64,000 nucleotides of DNA, taken from the NCBI RefSeq assembly GCF_003721515.1, contig NZ_RJJD01000002.1:248001-312000 (forward strand), read 5' to 3'. The notes beneath the pieces were generated by a model. It was not told the origin of the DNA and did no database searches. It saw nothing but the letters and a program-made list of their open reading frames with translations. Position 1 is the stretch's first letter; each line of letters starts with the position of its first letter. Source of the DNA: Rufibacter latericius. GTDB lineage: Bacteria; Bacteroidota; Bacteroidia; Cytophagales; Hymenobacteraceae. Made by a program: the position numbers and the translations under genes. This document shows, piece after piece, positions 16,869 to 25,012 of this stretch.

Positions 16869-16935
16869 ACTATGCCTAAAAGCTATTTGATTTGCTCATA
16901 GCAGTTGTACTACTTGCCATGGTAAACAAATACCT

Positions 16936-18138
16936 ATGGCAACGCAAGTAGAAACCAACCTCAGCAGTATTTCCACGCTTACCTGTTCTAAGTGTGGCCT
17001 GGAACACGACTATGACGTTCAGCAACGGGTTTCCACTTGCTGTGCCATGCCGTTGCTCGCACAGTACGACTTTTCGAGCCCCTTTTCCAAAAACGACCTC
17101 CAAAACAGGGAGGCAACCATGTGGCGGTACCATGAAGTACTTCCCGTATTGGACGAAAAGTACAAGGTATCCATGGGCGAAGGGTTTACGCCTATTCTTG
17201 AGTTGAAGAATTTAGCCCATGCTTACGGATTCGAAAACCTGATTTTAAAGGACGAAGGCCAAAACCCTACAGGTTCCTTTAAAGCCCGAGGCCTGAGCAT
17301 GGCTATCTCCAAAGCCCTGGAGCTAGGCTCTGAAGGCTGTATTATTCCTACTGCCGGAAATGCCGGGGTTGCGATGGCAGCCTATTGCGCCAAAGCCAAC
17401 CTTCCAGCCATTGTGGTCATGCCGAGGCATACTCCTAAGGCTTTCAAAGAAGAGTGTTACTGGTACGGTGCCGAGATCCACCTGATAGACGGCCTCATCC
17501 ATGATTGTGCGGCCCAAGTCAGGAACCTGAACCACGAAGGGCACCTGTTGGATGTCTCCACCTTGAAGGAACCCTATCGCCTGGAAGGCAAGAAAACCAT
17601 GGGCTACGAGATTGCCGAACAGCTCCAATGGCACCTTCCTGATGTGATTCTGTATCCCGCTGGTGGCGGAACGGGCCTGATCGGGATATGGAAAGCTTTT
17701 CAGGAAATGATTGCCCTTGGCTGGCTGAAGAAAAACGTGAAGCTTCCCAGAATGGTAGCAGTTCAGGCCCAGAACTGTCGTCCTTTGGTAGACACCTACC
17801 TGGGCATCCACGCCAATTCCCAGAATTACAACGGATCTCCTACCATCGCCAACGGGCTTGCCGTTCCACGGCCTTTGGGCGAACCGCTTATGCTCCAAGT
17901 CCTGGAACTGTCGGGTGGCACGGCTATCTCCATCACCGAAGAAGAAATGTTGGAAGGAGTGCGGGAAATGGCCCGTAAAGAAGGCTTGTTTATAGCCCCC
18001 GAAGGAGCGGCCGTCTGGATGGCTGCCCGCAAACTACTCACCCAAGGCTGGCTACAACCCCAGGAACAGGTTCTAATCCTCAACACAGGGTCCGGCCAGA
18101 AGTACATGGAAAACATAGAAGGAAGATATTTAAGTTAG
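16936..18138 (+). CDS. thrC: Threonine synthase
   Basis: PLP-dependent conversion of O-phosphohomoserine to threonine. The 400-residue protein starts with a short zinc-ribbon-like region (LTCSKCGLEH ... STCCAMP) found in one threonine synthase class. The fold-type II core follows: PLP lysine in NPTGSFKARGLSMAISKA (about residue 115), TAGNAGVAMAAYCAKANLPA, the glycine-rich phosphate loop PAGGGTGLIGIWKAF, and the C-terminal LNTGSGQKYMENI. Other PLP lyases such as threonine dehydratase are less likely because of the zinc ribbon and length. No other threonine genes are nearby. Confidence 0.88.
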   Translation: MATQVETNLSSISTLTCSKCGLEHDYDVQQRVSTCCAMPLLAQYDFSSPFSKNDLQNREATMWRYHEVLPVLDEKYKVSMGEGFTPILELKNLAHAYGFENLILKDEGQNPTGSFKARGLSMAISKALELGSEGCIIPTAGNAGVAMAAYCAKANLPAIVVMPRHTPKAFKEECYWYGAEIHLIDGLIHDCAAQVRNLNHEGHLLDVSTLKEPYRLEGKKTMGYEIAEQLQWHLPDVILYPAGGGTGLIGIWKAFQEMIALGWLKKNVKLPRMVAVQAQNCRPLVDTYLGIHANSQNYNGSPTIANGLAVPRPLGEPLMLQVLELSGGTAISITEEEMLEGVREMARKEGLFIAPEGAAVWMAARKLLTQGWLQPQEQVLILNTGSGQKYMENIEGRYLS

Positions 18139-18212
18139 TCCTAAGTCTTGAGTTCTGAGGTAAATAAACTGTATCCTGACTCAAGACTCAGGTCTCAGGA
18201 CATCCACTCTTG
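18137..18212. repeat. Long imperfect inverted repeat, GAGTC-word type, copy 1
   Basis: Left arm GTCCTAAGTCTTGAGTTCTG (then AGG) and right arm CCTGACTCAAGACTCAGG (then TCTCAGGAC) are imperfect reverse complements around a 14-nt centre. The words are shared with the repeats at 21511 and 21967. Confidence 0.75.
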
Positions 18213-18274
18213 TCTTCTTGCGCGATATTGTGTAAACTGGGATCGCCATTCTTGATACTCGTATTGCCTCAACC

Positions 18275-19474
18275 ATGAAAATCTCTTCTTCTTTCCTTGC
18301 CGCTTCGGCATTGGGGTTTCTCTTTTCCTGCAACAGTTCCTACCAAGCCCTACATCAAAAAGCCATTTTGGTAGATACCCACAACGATGTACTGTCGCAG
18401 GTGGTCATGGAAGGGCAATCCATGGAGCGGGATTTAACCGGCAAAGCCCACACAGATTTAGCCCGCATGAAGAAAGGCGGGGTAGACGTGCAGGTGTTTG
18501 CCGTTTTCTGTGATGAGACGTACGGCCCCGGAAAAGCATATGCCTTTGCCAACCAACAGATAGACACCCTGGAAGCCATCGTGAAGCGGAACCCCGATAA
18601 GTTGCAGATGGTGTACTCTCCAGCGCAAATACAGGAAGCGGTAAAAGCCGGTAAGATTGCCGCCCTGACCGGGGTGGAAGGCGGTCACATGATTGAAGAC
18701 AATCTGCAAAATATTAATCACCTCTATAACCGAGGAGCCCGTTATCTCACCCTTACCTGGAATAACAGCACTTCCTGGGCCTCTTCAGCTGCTGATGAAA
18801 CAAAAGGCACCGGGTTCAACGGGAAGAAAGGATTGAATGACTTCGGGAAGCAGGTTGTCCGCCGAATGAACGAACTGGGTATGCTGGTAGATCTCTCGCA
18901 TGTGGGGGAGCAAACCTTTTGGGATGTCATGGCCACCAGCTCAAAACCGGTGTTGGTATCCCATAGCTGTGCTGCCGCGCTGTGCCCGCATCCCCGTAAC
19001 CTAACAGATGATCAGATCAAGGCCATCGGGAAAAACGGAGGCGTTATTCACCTGAACTTCTTCTCTGAATTCCTGGACAGCGCCTTCTCTAAACGCATCA
19101 GAACCTTTATGGCCAACCATGAAGCCGAAATTAAGGAGCTTCGGGGAAAAGGATTGGACGGAATGGCCCTGAAAACAGCCCTCTACCAAAAGTACCCTGA
19201 GGAGTCTAAAACCATAGAGCCGCCCATTTCCCTTTTGATAGACCACATTGACCATGTAGTGAAGTTGGCAGGAATTGACCACGTAGGCCTTGGCTCAGAT
19301 TACGACGGCATTGGGTCGGCCCCCATCGGGTTAGATGACGTGAGTACCTATCCGCTGATTACTAAAGCCTTGCTGGAACGTGGGTACAACAAGAAAGACA
19401 TTGCCAAGATCCTGGGCGGTAACTTTATCCGCGTATGGGAAGCTAATGCGGGTACAAGGGTTGCTAAGAAGTAG
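18275..19474 (+). CDS. Membrane dipeptidase (peptidase M19), lipoprotein
   Basis: Zinc dipeptidase of the renal dipeptidase family, 399 residues. The signal peptide has a lipobox (ALGFLFSC, Cys19), so the enzyme is probably anchored in the cell envelope. Metal-site motifs are VDTHNDVLSQ (HxD), TGVEGGHMIEDN (bridging Glu), VSHSCAAALCPHPRN and GLGSDYDGIGSAP. Typical substrates are dipeptides. It sits downstream of threonine synthase across the GAGTC inverted repeat, so cotranscription is doubtful. Its stop is followed by DGP copy 10 shared with the converging aminotransferase gene. Confidence 0.93.
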   Translation: MKISSSFLAASALGFLFSCNSSYQALHQKAILVDTHNDVLSQVVMEGQSMERDLTGKAHTDLARMKKGGVDVQVFAVFCDETYGPGKAYAFANQQIDTLEAIVKRNPDKLQMVYSPAQIQEAVKAGKIAALTGVEGGHMIEDNLQNINHLYNRGARYLTLTWNNSTSWASSAADETKGTGFNGKKGLNDFGKQVVRRMNELGMLVDLSHVGEQTFWDVMATSSKPVLVSHSCAAALCPHPRNLTDDQIKAIGKNGGVIHLNFFSEFLDSAFSKRIRTFMANHEAEIKELRGKGLDGMALKTALYQKYPEESKTIEPPISLLIDHIDHVVKLAGIDHVGLGSDYDGIGSAPIGLDDVSTYPLITKALLERGYNKKDIAKILGGNFIRVWEANAGTRVAKK

Positions 19475-19482
19475 GGGTTCGT

Positions 19483-19516
19483 TTTCAGCCTCTTTTACCT
19501 AAATCAGGCTTAAAGT
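19483..19516. repeat. DGP palindrome copy 10 (convergent gap)
   Basis: TTTTCAGCCTCTTTTACC against AAATCAGGCTTAAAG. It lies between converging genes and overlaps the stop of the aminotransferase gene. Confidence 0.55.
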
Positions 19517-20391
19517 CCCGCATTAGTAGTTTGGCCTGCGAATACCTCTTCCTGTAATTGGGTGATTAGTTGGGGCTTTGACGTAAGGTTTTTTCCTTCC
19601 AAGGATTGTATAATCCGCAGCCCTGTTACGTTTCCTGAAAATACCGCATCTGCGGCTGTTAATTCATTGGGCTGGAACAAACCTTCGTTTACTTGCCAGT
19701 TCCTTCGGAGCGCCCATTGCAGAAGTTTACGGCGCATAATCCCGTTTAGGCAGCCTGTCTGTAAACCCGGAGTGTAAAGCGTTTCACCTTTCACCCAGAA
19801 CAGGTTAGAGTAAGTCAGTTCAGCCAGGTTTCCGGAAGGATCAAGCAAAATCAAATCATCGAAGGATCGTAAGGCTTTTTCGCGGCTGGCAAGTACGTAC
19901 ACAGGAGACTGAATTCCTTTAAAGGAAGAGAAAGGAGAAGGCAGGGTACGTACCGTTTGGCAAATTCCCACCTGTAAGGGTGCTATTGGGGCCTTCTGCA
20001 TGGGGTGAGCGGTCACCAGCCAATCGGCTGCATCTGTTTGTGGCGTGTATAAACCTTCGCCCGCGCGCCAGACCTTTAGTTTTACCCTGGCTAGGTTACC
20101 GCATTGGTTCTGCTCGGCTAATTGCCTAATAAGGGAAAGAAAATCTTTGTTTAGGAGCTCTTTTGGCAAAGTAAGCCCCAAAACAGAAGCGGCTTCCTTT
20201 ATCCGGGCCTGGTGTTCAGGCCAGAACCTCAAAGTTCCGTTTTCAAGGATGATGGTCTCAAAGAACCCGTCGTTGTACTGGAAAGCCCGGTTAGTAAGGG
20301 GCAGGCGAAGTTCATTTTCTGGCAGAATCTGACTGTTGTAAAGCAGGAACACGAAAGAAGGAATTAAAATAAAGAGGTAGGTTTTGTTCAA
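19510..20391 (-). CDS. Class IV aminotransferase (PabC/branched-chain aminotransferase-like)
   Basis: PLP enzyme of fold type IV, probably aminodeoxychorismate lyase (folate pathway) or a small branched-chain aminotransferase. Motifs are RLPLTNRAFQYNDGFFETI, the lysine region SSFKGIQSPVYVLASREKA, and NLAELTYSNLFWVKGETLYT with the PLP-binding Glu, then TGCLNGIMRRKLL. The 293-residue form starts with an odd hydrophobic stretch (TYLFILIPSFVFLLYN). A GTG at 20352 would give a start VFLLYNSQILPEN that fits the family better. It is the last gene of a merR-dprA-this minus-strand group, 11 nt after dprA. Confidence 0.85.
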   Translation of the reverse strand: MNKTYLFILIPSFVFLLYNSQILPENELRLPLTNRAFQYNDGFFETIILENGTLRFWPEHQARIKEAASVLGLTLPKELLNKDFLSLIRQLAEQNQCGNLARVKLKVWRAGEGLYTPQTDAADWLVTAHPMQKAPIAPLQVGICQTVRTLPSPFSSFKGIQSPVYVLASREKALRSFDDLILLDPSGNLAELTYSNLFWVKGETLYTPGLQTGCLNGIMRRKLLQWALRRNWQVNEGLFQPNELTAADAVFSGNVTGLRIIQSLEGKNLTSKPQLITQLQEEVFAGQTTNAGL

Positions 20392-20402
20392 CGAAAGAAG
20401 GA

Positions 20403-21503
20403 CTACACCAATGCGAACTGCTTACCTGGCAGACTTTTAACCTTGCCGCTAAACTCAAGGGTAAGCAGGATGGTGGAGAGTTGGTTCATGGAAAGTTGGA
20501 TGTGTCGGCTTAGCACGTCAATGTGGGTGGGACCGGCCTCTTTTAACGCCCGCAACACCCGGCGTTCTTCCTCGGTGAATTGAAAGGAATTAAATTCTTC
20601 CTGTAGATCAACTGCCGGAGAGGCCAGTGCTTTGTCCCAGTTCAGGAGTTCCTCCAGGTCTTTGATTTGGGTGAACGGAACGGCTTTTAAGGTTTTAATG
20701 AGTTGGTTGCAGCCCTGCGAGGTTTCTGATGTAATTGGCCCGGGTACAGCCATCACTTCGCGGTCATAGCCATGCGCGATGTCAGCGGAGATCAGGGAGC
20801 CGCCTTTTTGGGTAGATTCCACCACGATGGTACAGTCTGCCAGACCGGCAATGATGCGGTTTCGGGCGGGGAAGCGGGGAGCATCGGGTTTGGTCTCATA
20901 GGGGAACTCGGTGAGCAAGCCTCCCTGGTGCAGCATTTTATCGGCTATACTTTTATGTACCGCTGGGTACACCGATTCAATTCCAGTGGCCATCACACCC
21001 ACTGTGGGTAATCCGGCCTTCAGGGCAGCCCGATGGGCGGCAACATCAATCCCGTAGGCAAGACCGCTGACCACCAAGGCCTGGTGCTTCACCAACCCTT
21101 GCACCAGTTGCTCCGTCACTACCCGGCCGTACTCGGTGCTTTTGCGCGTGCCCACGATGCTGATGATTTTGGAGGCATTCAGGTCGGCGGTGCCTTTGTA
21201 ATACAGCAGGAGCGGGGCATCGGGCAGGTTCCTGAGGCGGGTGGGGAACTCCGGAGAAGTGTAGAATAGAATTTTCACGGCTTCCTGAGTTGCCCGCTTC
21301 AGAATCAGCTCGGCCTGTCTTAGAACCGCCGATTGGTGGGAGGCAATCCTACTGGCCAGGATTTCCCCAACCCCAGGGATCTTCTTCAATCTATCCTTAG
21401 AAACCAAGAAAACCTCCTGCGCCGATCCGCAATAACTCACCAGAAGCCGCGCGTTTCCGCCGCCAATTCCCGGAATCAAAGGCAAAGCAACTTCGTGGAG
21501 CAT
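20403..21503 (-). CDS. dprA: DNA-processing protein A (DprA/Smf)
   Basis: Single-stranded-DNA binding RecA loader needed for natural transformation. It has 366 residues. The N-terminal helix-hairpin-helix region (about 8-60) includes IPGIGGGNARLL and IPGVGEILASRI. The Rossmann DprA core (about 75-285) has SIVGTRKSTEYGR, VVSGLAYGIDVAAHRAALKA, ATGIESVYP, GGLLTEFPYETKP, FPARNRIIAGLADCTIVVES and GGSLISADIAHGYDR. A C-terminal winged-helix segment follows (ERRVLRALKEAGPTHIDVLS). The ATG lies 7 nt from an inverted repeat that separates it from merR. Confidence 0.95.
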   Translation of the reverse strand: MLHEVALPLIPGIGGGNARLLVSYCGSAQEVFLVSKDRLKKIPGVGEILASRIASHQSAVLRQAELILKRATQEAVKILFYTSPEFPTRLRNLPDAPLLLYYKGTADLNASKIISIVGTRKSTEYGRVVTEQLVQGLVKHQALVVSGLAYGIDVAAHRAALKAGLPTVGVMATGIESVYPAVHKSIADKMLHQGGLLTEFPYETKPDAPRFPARNRIIAGLADCTIVVESTQKGGSLISADIAHGYDREVMAVPGPITSETSQGCNQLIKTLKAVPFTQIKDLEELLNWDKALASPAVDLQEEFNSFQFTEEERRVLRALKEAGPTHIDVLSRHIQLSMNQLSTILLTLEFSGKVKSLPGKQFALV

Positions 21504-21510
21504 AGGAGAA

Positions 21511-21618
21511 AGTTCTGAGTCTGGAGTTCTGAGTCTGGAATTGAAAGTCTGAGCAAGAGTATACGTAATTACGTCATCTGGTTCTCACTCAGCACTCTAG
21601 ACTTAGAACTCAGGAATC
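21511..21618. repeat. Long imperfect inverted repeat, GAGTC-word type, copy 2
   Basis: Left arm has two runs of AGTTCTGAGTCTGG-type words (21511-21538). The right arm has CTCACTCAGCACTC and AGACTTAGAACTCAGG (21585-21616). The centre carries TACGTAATTACGT. It fills the merR-dprA gap almost exactly. Confidence 0.75.
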
Positions 21619-21619
21619 C

Positions 21620-21958
21620 TTACGGTAATTGTGACTTGATGCTTATCAAGAACTCCTTCACTTTCTCCAGCGACTGAATCATATCAAATTTGTCTTTGGC
21701 CTGCACGCCACGGGTTTTTAGCATTTCGCGGGCGCCCTGGATGGTGTAGCCTCGTTCCTTTACCAAATGGTACACAAAGCGCAGGTTTTCAATGTCTTTT
21801 GGTGAAAAGAGCCGATTTCCCTTTTTGTTTTTCTTGGGCTTAAGGATATCGAATTCTGTTTCCCAGAACCTGATCAGCGAGGGAGCTACCTCAAACATGG
21901 CGGCAACTTCTCCAATGCTGTAATATTGCTTTTCTATGTCTCGTTCTTTGTAAGGCAC
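21620..21958 (-). CDS. MerR-family transcriptional regulator
   Basis: 112-residue MerR-type DNA-binding protein without an obvious ligand domain. The helix-turn-helix is near residues 12-35 (YYSIGEVAAMFEVAPSLIRF), followed by WETEFDILKPKKNKKGNRLF, which gives the MerR wing, and the HTH-2 helix ENLRFVYHLVKERGYTIQGA. The remaining tail is a helix (SLEKVKEFLISIKSQL). It has no cysteine metal site. It is flanked on both sides by GAGTC-word inverted repeats. The target is unknown; it is possibly cotranscribed with dprA. Confidence 0.9.
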   Translation of the reverse strand: MPYKERDIEKQYYSIGEVAAMFEVAPSLIRFWETEFDILKPKKNKKGNRLFSPKDIENLRFVYHLVKERGYTIQGAREMLKTRGVQAKDKFDMIQSLEKVKEFLISIKSQLP

Positions 21959-21966
21959 TTTGGTTT

Positions 21967-22047
21967 AGTTCTGAGTCTTGGATTCTGAGCGCTGAGTCTG
22001 GAATCACTCAAGCCGACTCAGGACTTAAGACTCAGAACTCAGGACTC
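21967..22047. repeat. Long imperfect inverted repeat, GAGTC-word type, copy 3
   Basis: Left arm AGTTCTGAGTCTTGGATTCT and GCGCTGAGTCTGGAATC; right arm ACTCAAGCCGACTCAGGAC and TTAAGACTCAGAACTCAGGA. It occupies the upstream side of merR, 8 nt from its start codon. Confidence 0.78.
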
Positions 22048-22083
22048 TTTTAAGCTTGTTTTCTGAAAAACAGAGCGAAAACC
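22048..22083. repeat. DGP palindrome copy 11 (divergent merR/alaS gap)
   Basis: TTTTAAGCTTGTTTTC, spacer T, GAAAAACAGAGCGAAAAC. This is one of only three copies lying upstream of genes on both sides. Confidence 0.75.
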
Positions 22084-22116
22084 CGCTGGCCACCACCGCA
22101 GTTTGCCAAAAAAGCT

Positions 22117-22124
22117 TACTTTTG
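22117..22124 (+). promoter_or_regulatory. Probable alaS promoter -7 element
   Basis: TACTTTTG fits the Bacteroidota -7 consensus TAnnTTTG. A -33 TTG at the right distance is not evident. Transcription would start near 22130, giving a leader of about 90 nt. Confidence 0.5.
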
Positions 22125-22128
22125 CAGA

Positions 22129-22194
22129 AGGCGTAAGGCGCGCAGGAATGGCAAAAATTCGCTTTTTCTTTCGCATTTACAAGCCCTTGCGCCT
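22129..22194 (+). other. Candidate structured leader of alaS
   Basis: AGGCGTAAGG (22129-22138) pairs with CCTTGCGCCT (22185-22194) through 10 bp with one G-U. The closed stem encloses about 46 nt and spans most of the predicted leader. It matches no riboswitch or T-box I know. Confidence 0.4.
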
Positions 22195-22221
22195 AGTTTA
22201 AGAAAGCAATTATTTAGATAC

Positions 22222-24843
22222 ATGACCTCCGCTGAAATTCGTCAGAAGTTCCTGGATTTCTTCGCCTCCAAAGGCCACCAGATTGTTCCGTCTGCCCCCA
22301 TTGTGGTGAAAGACGACCCAACCCTGATGTTCATCAACTCAGGAATGGCGCCCTTCAAAGATTATTTCCTGGGCAACAAACCCGCGCCCTACGCCCGGGT
22401 AGCCGATACCCAGAAATGCCTTCGGGTGTCTGGCAAGCACAATGACCTGGAGGAAGTAGGCTACGATACCTACCACCACACCATGTTCGAGATGCTGGGC
22501 AACTGGTCTTTTGGTGATTATTTCAAGAAAGAGGCCCTGGAATGGTCTTGGGAACTGCTCACGGAAGTATACAAATTACCAAAGGACCGGCTTTACGTTT
22601 CCGTTTTCCAAGGTGACGCTTCTGAAAACCTTCCCATGGACCAGGATGCTTTCAATATCTGGAAGACCATGATTGCCGAAGACCGGATCCTGATGGGAAA
22701 CAAGAAGGATAACTTCTGGGAAATGGGCGATACGGGTCCCTGCGGTCCTTGCTCCGAGATCCATGTTGATTTGCGTTCAGAGGAGGAAGTAGCCAAAATT
22801 TCCGGTAAGGATCTGGTGAACAATGACCACCCGCAGGTGGTGGAAATCTGGAACAACGTATTCATGGAATTCAACCGGTTAGCCGATGGCTCTTTGGTGA
22901 AACTCCCTGCCCAACACGTAGATACAGGCATGGGCTTCGAGCGTTTGTGCATGGCCATCCAGGGCAAGCAATCGAACTACGACACAGACGTTTTCCAGCC
23001 GCTTATTCAATACATTGCCAAAGAGGCAGGCGTGACCTACGGCCAAAACGAGAAGACTGACATTGCTATTCGGGTGATCGCTGACCACATTCGGGCCATC
23101 TCATTCACGATTGCTGATGGTCAGTTGCCCAGCAACAACAAAGCCGGATACGTGATCCGCCGGATTTTGCGCCGAGCCGTTCGTTATTCCTTTACGTACC
23201 TGAACTTCAAAAAACCGTTCCTGAATACCATCGTTCCGGTTCTGGCTGATCAGTTGGCGAACGTGTTTCCTGAGTTGAAGGCGCAGCAAGCTTTTGTGCA
23301 GCGCGTGATTGAGGAAGAAGAAAATGCGTTCCTGCGCACGTTGGAAAACGGCTTAAAACGCTTGGAAACTTTACAGGATACCTTCAAGGGAAATGGGAAT
23401 ACTATTGACGGCAAAACTGCCTTTGAACTGTATGACACCTTTGGGTTCCCCTTGGATTTGACGGCCTTGATCGCTAAAGAAAACGGTTTCACCATTGACG
23501 AGGCCGGATTCACCATTGAGATGGAGCAGCAGAAAAACCGCTCCCGTAATGCGGCACAGACGGAGCAAGGCGACTGGGTGGTTCTGCAACCAGACGTAGA
23601 AACCGAATCTCTGGCCTATGATGCCGAGCAGGTGGAAGCAAAGGTAGTGCGCTACCGTCAGGTGACCACAAAAAACAAAAAAGAATTCCATGTAGTGCTG
23701 GATCGTACGCCTTTCTACGCTGAAAGCGGCGGACAGGTGGGTGATACGGGCGTACTGGAATCAGCCTCTGGCAACGTTAAGGTGCTGGATACTAAAAAGG
23801 AAAACGACCTTACCCTACACATCACCGCGGAACTTCCTAAGGACTTAGATGCTCCGGTAATCGCCAAGATTGACACCAAACGTCGGGCTCTGATCCAGAA
23901 AAATCACTCCGCAACGCACTTGTTGCACGCGGCGTTGAAGCAGGTTCTGGGTGACCACGTAAACCAGAAAGGCTCTTTGGTAAGCGATAAATTATTACGA
24001 TTTGACTTCTCGCACTTCACCAAGGTAACAGAGGAACAACTTCGCGAAGTGGAGCAGATCGTGAATGAGCGCATTCGGGAATCCATTGAGAAAGACGAAC
24101 GCCGCAACGTTCCCATTGAAGAGGCCAAAGCCTTTGGCGCCACGGCTTTGTTTGGCGAGAAATACGGTGACTTCGTTCGGGTGATCACCTTCAACCGTGA
24201 TTATTCTATTGAATTGTGCGGCGGGACCCACGTGGGCAACACCGGCAACATCGGGTTCTTCAAGATTGTGAGCGAAAGCTCGGTTGCCGCTGGCGTGAGG
24301 AGAATTGAAGCCGTTACCGCAGATGTGGCCGAGCAATTCGTGGATGAGCAGATTACCCAGTTTGAGGAAGTGAAACAACTCCTGGGCGTTCAGAAAGAAT
24401 TCGGGAAAGCCATTGAAAAACTGCAGGACGAGAATGCCGCCCTCCGCAAACAACTGGAAGCCTTTGAACTGAAGCAGGTAACTGCCCAGAAAGAAAAGCT
24501 GGCTTCTCAGGTGCAGAGCCGCGATGGCGTAAACTTCCTGGCTGCCCGCGTAGACGTGAGCTCCGCCGATTACCTCAAGAAGCTGGCCTTTGACCTACGC
24601 AGCGTGGTAGATAACCTGGTTCTGGTGCTGGCCGCCGATGTAGAAGGGAAACCCCAATTGGCGGTGATGCTGTCAGATGAAGTTGTTTCAGGCAAAGGCT
24701 TGAATGCCGTGCAAATGGTAAAAGAACTGGCCAAGGAAATCAAAGGCGGCGGCGGCGGACAGCCGTTCTACGCTACCGCTGGCGGCAAAGAAGTAGCCGG
24801 TTTAGAGGCAGCTTTGGCTAAGGCCGAGTCACTTCTTTCCTAA
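22222..24843 (+). CDS. alaS: Alanine--tRNA ligase
   Basis: Charges tRNA-Ala and edits mischarged Ser/Gly. The 873-residue length is normal. The class II catalytic domain (about 1-450) contains [55 protein letters not shown] and [15 protein letters not shown]. The editing domain (about 550-710) has the zinc ligands [11 protein letters not shown] and [14 protein letters not shown]. The C-Ala domain ends [17 protein letters not shown]. The ATG at 22222 starts the canonical [19 protein letters not shown]. Confidence 0.98.
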   Translation: MTSAEIRQKFLDFFASKGHQIVPSAPIVVKDDPTLMFINSGMAPFKDYFLGNKPAPYARVADTQKCLRVSGKHNDLEEVGYDTYHHTMFEMLGNWSFGDYFKKEALEWSWELLTEVYKLPKDRLYVSVFQGDASENLPMDQDAFNIWKTMIAEDRILMGNKKDNFWEMGDTGPCGPCSEIHVDLRSEEEVAKISGKDLVNNDHPQVVEIWNNVFMEFNRLADGSLVKLPAQHVDTGMGFERLCMAIQGKQSNYDTDVFQPLIQYIAKEAGVTYGQNEKTDIAIRVIADHIRAISFTIADGQLPSNNKAGYVIRRILRRAVRYSFTYLNFKKPFLNTIVPVLADQLANVFPELKAQQAFVQRVIEEEENAFLRTLENGLKRLETLQDTFKGNGNTIDGKTAFELYDTFGFPLDLTALIAKENGFTIDEAGFTIEMEQQKNRSRNAAQTEQGDWVVLQPDVETESLAYDAEQVEAKVVRYRQVTTKNKKEFHVVLDRTPFYAESGGQVGDTGVLESASGNVKVLDTKKENDLTLHITAELPKDLDAPVIAKIDTKRRALIQKNHSATHLLHAALKQVLGDHVNQKGSLVSDKLLRFDFSHFTKVTEEQLREVEQIVNERIRESIEKDERRNVPIEEAKAFGATALFGEKYGDFVRVITFNRDYSIELCGGTHVGNTGNIGFFKIVSESSVAAGVRRIEAVTADVAEQFVDEQITQFEEVKQLLGVQKEFGKAIEKLQDENAALRKQLEAFELKQVTAQKEKLASQVQSRDGVNFLAARVDVSSADYLKKLAFDLRSVVDNLVLVLAADVEGKPQLAVMLSDEVVSGKGLNAVQMVKELAKEIKGGGGGQPFYATAGGKEVAGLEAALAKAESLLS

Positions 24844-24847
24844 ACAT

Positions 24848-24892
24848 CTGCTGCTTTGGTGCTGTTTGTGAGAAAACAGGCGAAAAGCAGCA
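24848..24892. repeat. DGP palindrome copy 12 nested in a hairpin after alaS
   Basis: Outer arms CTGCTGCTTT/AAAAGCAGCAG surround CTGTTT...AAAACAG. It starts 4 nt after the alaS stop and probably serves as its terminator. Confidence 0.75.
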
Positions 24893-24978
24893 GGTTTACT
24901 TCCGCTAAAGCAAATGGCTGTAGTTAATCCTAGTCGTTTATCGGCTACTTTAAAGAAAATAGACCTAAAACAGAAATC

Positions 24979-25006
24979 GTGTTACGTGCTGCGTGATACG
25001 TGCTAC
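24979..25006. repeat. Short-word CGTG repeat at the gatB start
   Basis: Four near-copies of CGTG-containing words (CGTGTTACGTGCTGCGTG, then ATACGTGCTAC). The run ends 6 nt before the gatB ATG and takes up the space where a ribosome-binding site would lie. Confidence 0.7.
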
Positions 25007-25012
25007 TAAAAA

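Noticed and set aside
21511-22047. CRISPR-like array
   Set aside because: The repeated GAGTC words are irregular, arranged as inverted arms, and have no uniform spacers or cas genes.
22085-22221. T-box leader upstream of alaS
   Set aside because: No T-box consensus sequence and no terminator/antiterminator pair; only a simple closing stem is visible.
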